Shown: one piece after another, positions 9,324 to 11,161 of the stretch
Numbering within the stretch: position 1 is the stretch's first letter
Layout of the letters: the number at the start of each line of letters is the position of its first letter
From: CAYRMN01 sp964425575
GTDB taxonomy: Bacteria > Patescibacteriota > Patescibacteriia > 2-12-FULL-60-25
Length of the DNA stretch: 11,161 nucleotides
NCBI GenBank assembly: GCA_964425575.1
Contig: CAYRMN010000038.1
Coordinates: 1 to 11,161, forward strand
Reading direction: 5' to 3'
The notes under the pieces: model-generated
The model's input: the letters and a program-made list of their open reading frames with translations, nothing else
Database searches by the model: none
Told to the model about the DNA's origin: nothing
Position numbers and translations under genes: made by a program

Positions 9324-11161
9324 TTTGTCCGTCCGTGACGCGGTTGTCGTTTAGCGATTTTTTGTTCTGATGCTGCGGGGAGTGTTGTGGTTTTTTCGCG
9401 TTTTTTAATTTCTTTTGCGATTTCGGAGATTTCATCCCGAAGTATAGCAGCTAATTCAAATTCGAGATTTTTAGATGCCTCTTTCATTTCAGCATCTTTT
9501 TGACGCAGCACGGTTTTTAAATCATGCGTTTCTGCTGATAACTCAAGTTTCAAAATCTGCTTCACATCTTTTGGAGTTGTTGATAGTCCAAGCACGGCTC
9601 GGGTATCTTTAATCGCTTTAATGATCGTTTGTGGCGTGATGCCGTGTTTTTCATTATATGCGACCTGTTTTGTCCGACGGCGACTCGTTTCATCAATCGC
9701 GCGTTGCATGGATCCTGTCATGCGGTCCGCATACAGAACAACTTGACCACGAACATTACGCGCCGCTCGACCAATGGTTTGAATAAGCGAAACATCCGAA
9801 CGGAGAAACCCCTCCTTATCCGCATCCAAGATCGCCACCAGCGCGACTTCGGGAAGATCCAACCCTTCACGCAGCAGGTTCACGCCCACAATGACATCGT
9901 AGGTACCTCGACGAAACTCGCTCAAAATCTCCAAGCGCTCGATGGTATCAATATCACTGTGAAGATACCGAGATTTTATTTTGCGTTCTTTTAAGAACTC
10001 GTCCAAATCCTCCGCCATCTTTTTTGTAAGGGTTGTGACCAACACACGATCACCACGTTCGACAACCGTTTGGATACGAGCCATGACATCATCAATCTGT
10101 CCCGGTCTGCCTTGTTTTGGTGTAATTGGATGGACAATAACCTCTGGATCAATCAAGCCAGTCGGACGAATAATTTGCTCTACAATTTTTCCAGAATGCT
10201 GCGCTTCATATTTGCTTGGCGTTGCAGACACGAAAATCGCTTGTTGAACTCGTTCTTCAAACTCAGTGAATTTGAGCGGACGATTATCCTTGGCACTCGG
10301 TAAACGAAATCCATATTCAACCAATGTATTCTTCCGCGACTGATCGCCCTCAAACATGCCGCCGATTTGCGGAATGGTCACATGCGATTCATCGATAACA
10401 AGAAGAAAATCTTTGGGAAAATACGAAAAAAGTGTGTCAGGCGCTGCCCCAGCTGGGCGTCCAGACAAAGGACGGGAATAGTTTTCAATACCATTGCAAT
10501 ACCCGAGATTCTCGATCATTTCCAGATCAAACTTCGTTCGTCGCTCGAGTCGCTCAGCCTCCAATAACTTCCCTTGCTTTTCAAACCAATTGAGCTGCTC
10601 TTTTAATTCCTCACGAATCAGCTTGATAGCCCGCTCGCGCTCTGGACCTAGAGTAATAAAATGCTTGGCTGGAAAAATCCACAAATCTTCCTGCTCACGC
10701 AATGCTTTCCGAGTTACCGGATCCGTTTTGATAATCGTTTCGATGATTCCTCGTGGTGCTTCGATACGATAAATGAATTCTTCATTGGCTGGCATCACCT
10801 CCAGCACACCACCTTGAACGCGAAACGTGCCTCGTAAAATATCGGCATTGGTTCTCGTGAATTGCATCTCGATGAGTCGACGGATGACGTCATCGCGCGT
10901 CACATCTTTTCCGACTTCAACATGGATCACCGTTTTTTCATACGCCTCCGGTGCGCCTAACCCATAAATACATGAAACCGAAGCGCAGATGATGACATCT
11001 TTACGAGTTAACAAAGCCTGCGTCGCACTATGGCGCAATCGATCAATTTCTTCATTGATCATGGCCTCTTTTTCAATATAGGTATCGCTCTTCGCGATAT
11101 ACGCCTCAGGCTGATAGTAATCGTAATATGAAACAAAATATTCAACCGCATTGTCCGGAAA
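9320..11161 (-). CDS. uvrB: Excinuclease ABC subunit B, UvrB (N-terminus outside the window)
   Basis: The last 613 residues are present; the frame is open to the right edge, so the N-terminus with Walker A is missing only because of the window. UvrB is the damage-verifying helicase of nucleotide excision repair, loaded by UvrA and then joined by UvrC. The visible part begins FPDNAVEYFVSYYDYYQPEA, the beta-hairpin that holds the damaged strand. Then come INEEIDRLRHSAT, SVSCIYGLG, the DESH Walker B with VIDESHVTIPQIGGMFEGD, helicase motifs V and VI (VGVNLLREGLDLPEVALVAI, QTIGRAARN) and a C-terminal UVR motif (LEFELAAILRDEI) that binds UvrC, then a basic tail (KRQPRHGRTK). Nothing looks broken. 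It ends in an ATGA overlap with the next gene. Confidence 0.97.
   Translation of the reverse strand, partial: FPDNAVEYFVSYYDYYQPEAYIAKSDTYIEKEAMINEEIDRLRHSATQALLTRKDVIICASVSCIYGLGAPEAYEKTVIHVEVGKDVTRDDVIRRLIEMQFTRTNADILRGTFRVQGGVLEVMPANEEFIYRIEAPRGIIETIIKTDPVTRKALREQEDLWIFPAKHFITLGPERERAIKLIREELKEQLNWFEKQGKLLEAERLERRTKFDLEMIENLGYCNGIENYSRPLSGRPAGAAPDTLFSYFPKDFLLVIDESHVTIPQIGGMFEGDQSRKNTLVEYGFRLPSAKDNRPLKFTEFEERVQQAIFVSATPSKYEAQHSGKIVEQIIRPTGLIDPEVIVHPITPKQGRPGQIDDVMARIQTVVERGDRVLVTTLTKKMAEDLDEFLKERKIKSRYLHSDIDTIERLEILSEFRRGTYDVIVGVNLLREGLDLPEVALVAILDADKEGFLRSDVSLIQTIGRAARNVRGQVVLYADRMTGSMQRAIDETSRRRTKQVAYNEKHGITPQTIIKAIKDTRAVLGLSTTPKDVKQILKLELSAETHDLKTVLRQKDAEMKEASKNLEFELAAILRDEISEIAKEIKKREKTTTLPAASEQKIAKRQPRHGRTK

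Noticed and set aside
1..11161. CRISPR array, rRNA, phage structural genes, transposase
   Set aside because: No regularly spaced short repeats, no rRNA sequence and no such protein motifs were seen on either strand.

Overview
The window looks like chromosomal DNA of a bacterium, most likely of the Candidate Phyla Radiation (Patescibacteria). This is inferred from the compact uvrB - dnaG - rpoD - tRNA run on one strand, a group I intron in a tRNA gene, weak Shine-Dalgarno sequences on most housekeeping genes, and accessory DNA without recognisable homologs. No marker here proves the phylum.

Right half (4784-11161, all on the minus strand): a housekeeping operon. Reading in the direction of transcription it holds uvrB (5' end outside the window), a small membrane-anchored protein translationally coupled to it by an ATGA overlap, a REP-like inverted repeat, dnaG (primase), a roughly 200-nt highly structured gap, rpoD (primary sigma factor), and a glycosyltransferase-like gene starting 1 nt after the rpoD stop. 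A sigma70 promoter whose -35 overlaps the end of that last gene then drives tRNA-Asn(GUU).

Middle (4087-4724): the tRNA-Asn(GUU) gene is split inside its anticodon, between nucleotides 35 and 36, by a 563-nt intron. The intron has all the core parts of a group I intron (P, Q, R, S, P3, P4, P6, P7, P7.1/P7.2, P8, U before the 5' splice site, terminal G). It carries a 108-aa HNH homing-endonuclease gene whose stop codon lies inside the P3 pairing strand.

Left half (about 867-4086): a tandem array next to the 3' end of that tRNA. Segment boundaries at 934, 1963, 2874, 3911 and the tRNA end itself (4087) all carry TGGCTC(C)GA, the plus-strand view of a tRNA end (..GAGCCA), each preceded by a terminator-like hairpin. 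Two of the four segments (934-1962 and 2874-3910) are homologous expression cassettes: a related left arm with a near-consensus sigma70 promoter, then an unrelated small GC-richer cargo gene with a good Shine-Dalgarno sequence, then a strong terminator and a right arm. The right arms are identical over 338 bp, while the left arms have diverged to about three quarters identity. Between the two cassettes is a segment with an unknown minus-strand gene, and next to the tRNA is a 176-bp segment that begins with an exact 21-bp copy of the tRNA 3' end. No integrase is encoded in the window, so any recombinase would act in trans. This serial tRNA-end accretion with swappable cargo between a constant promoter and terminator is the strongest candidate for an undescribed system.

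Far left (1-727, minus strand): a partial DUF1801-type protein and a small DoxX-like membrane protein, both ordinary accessory genes.
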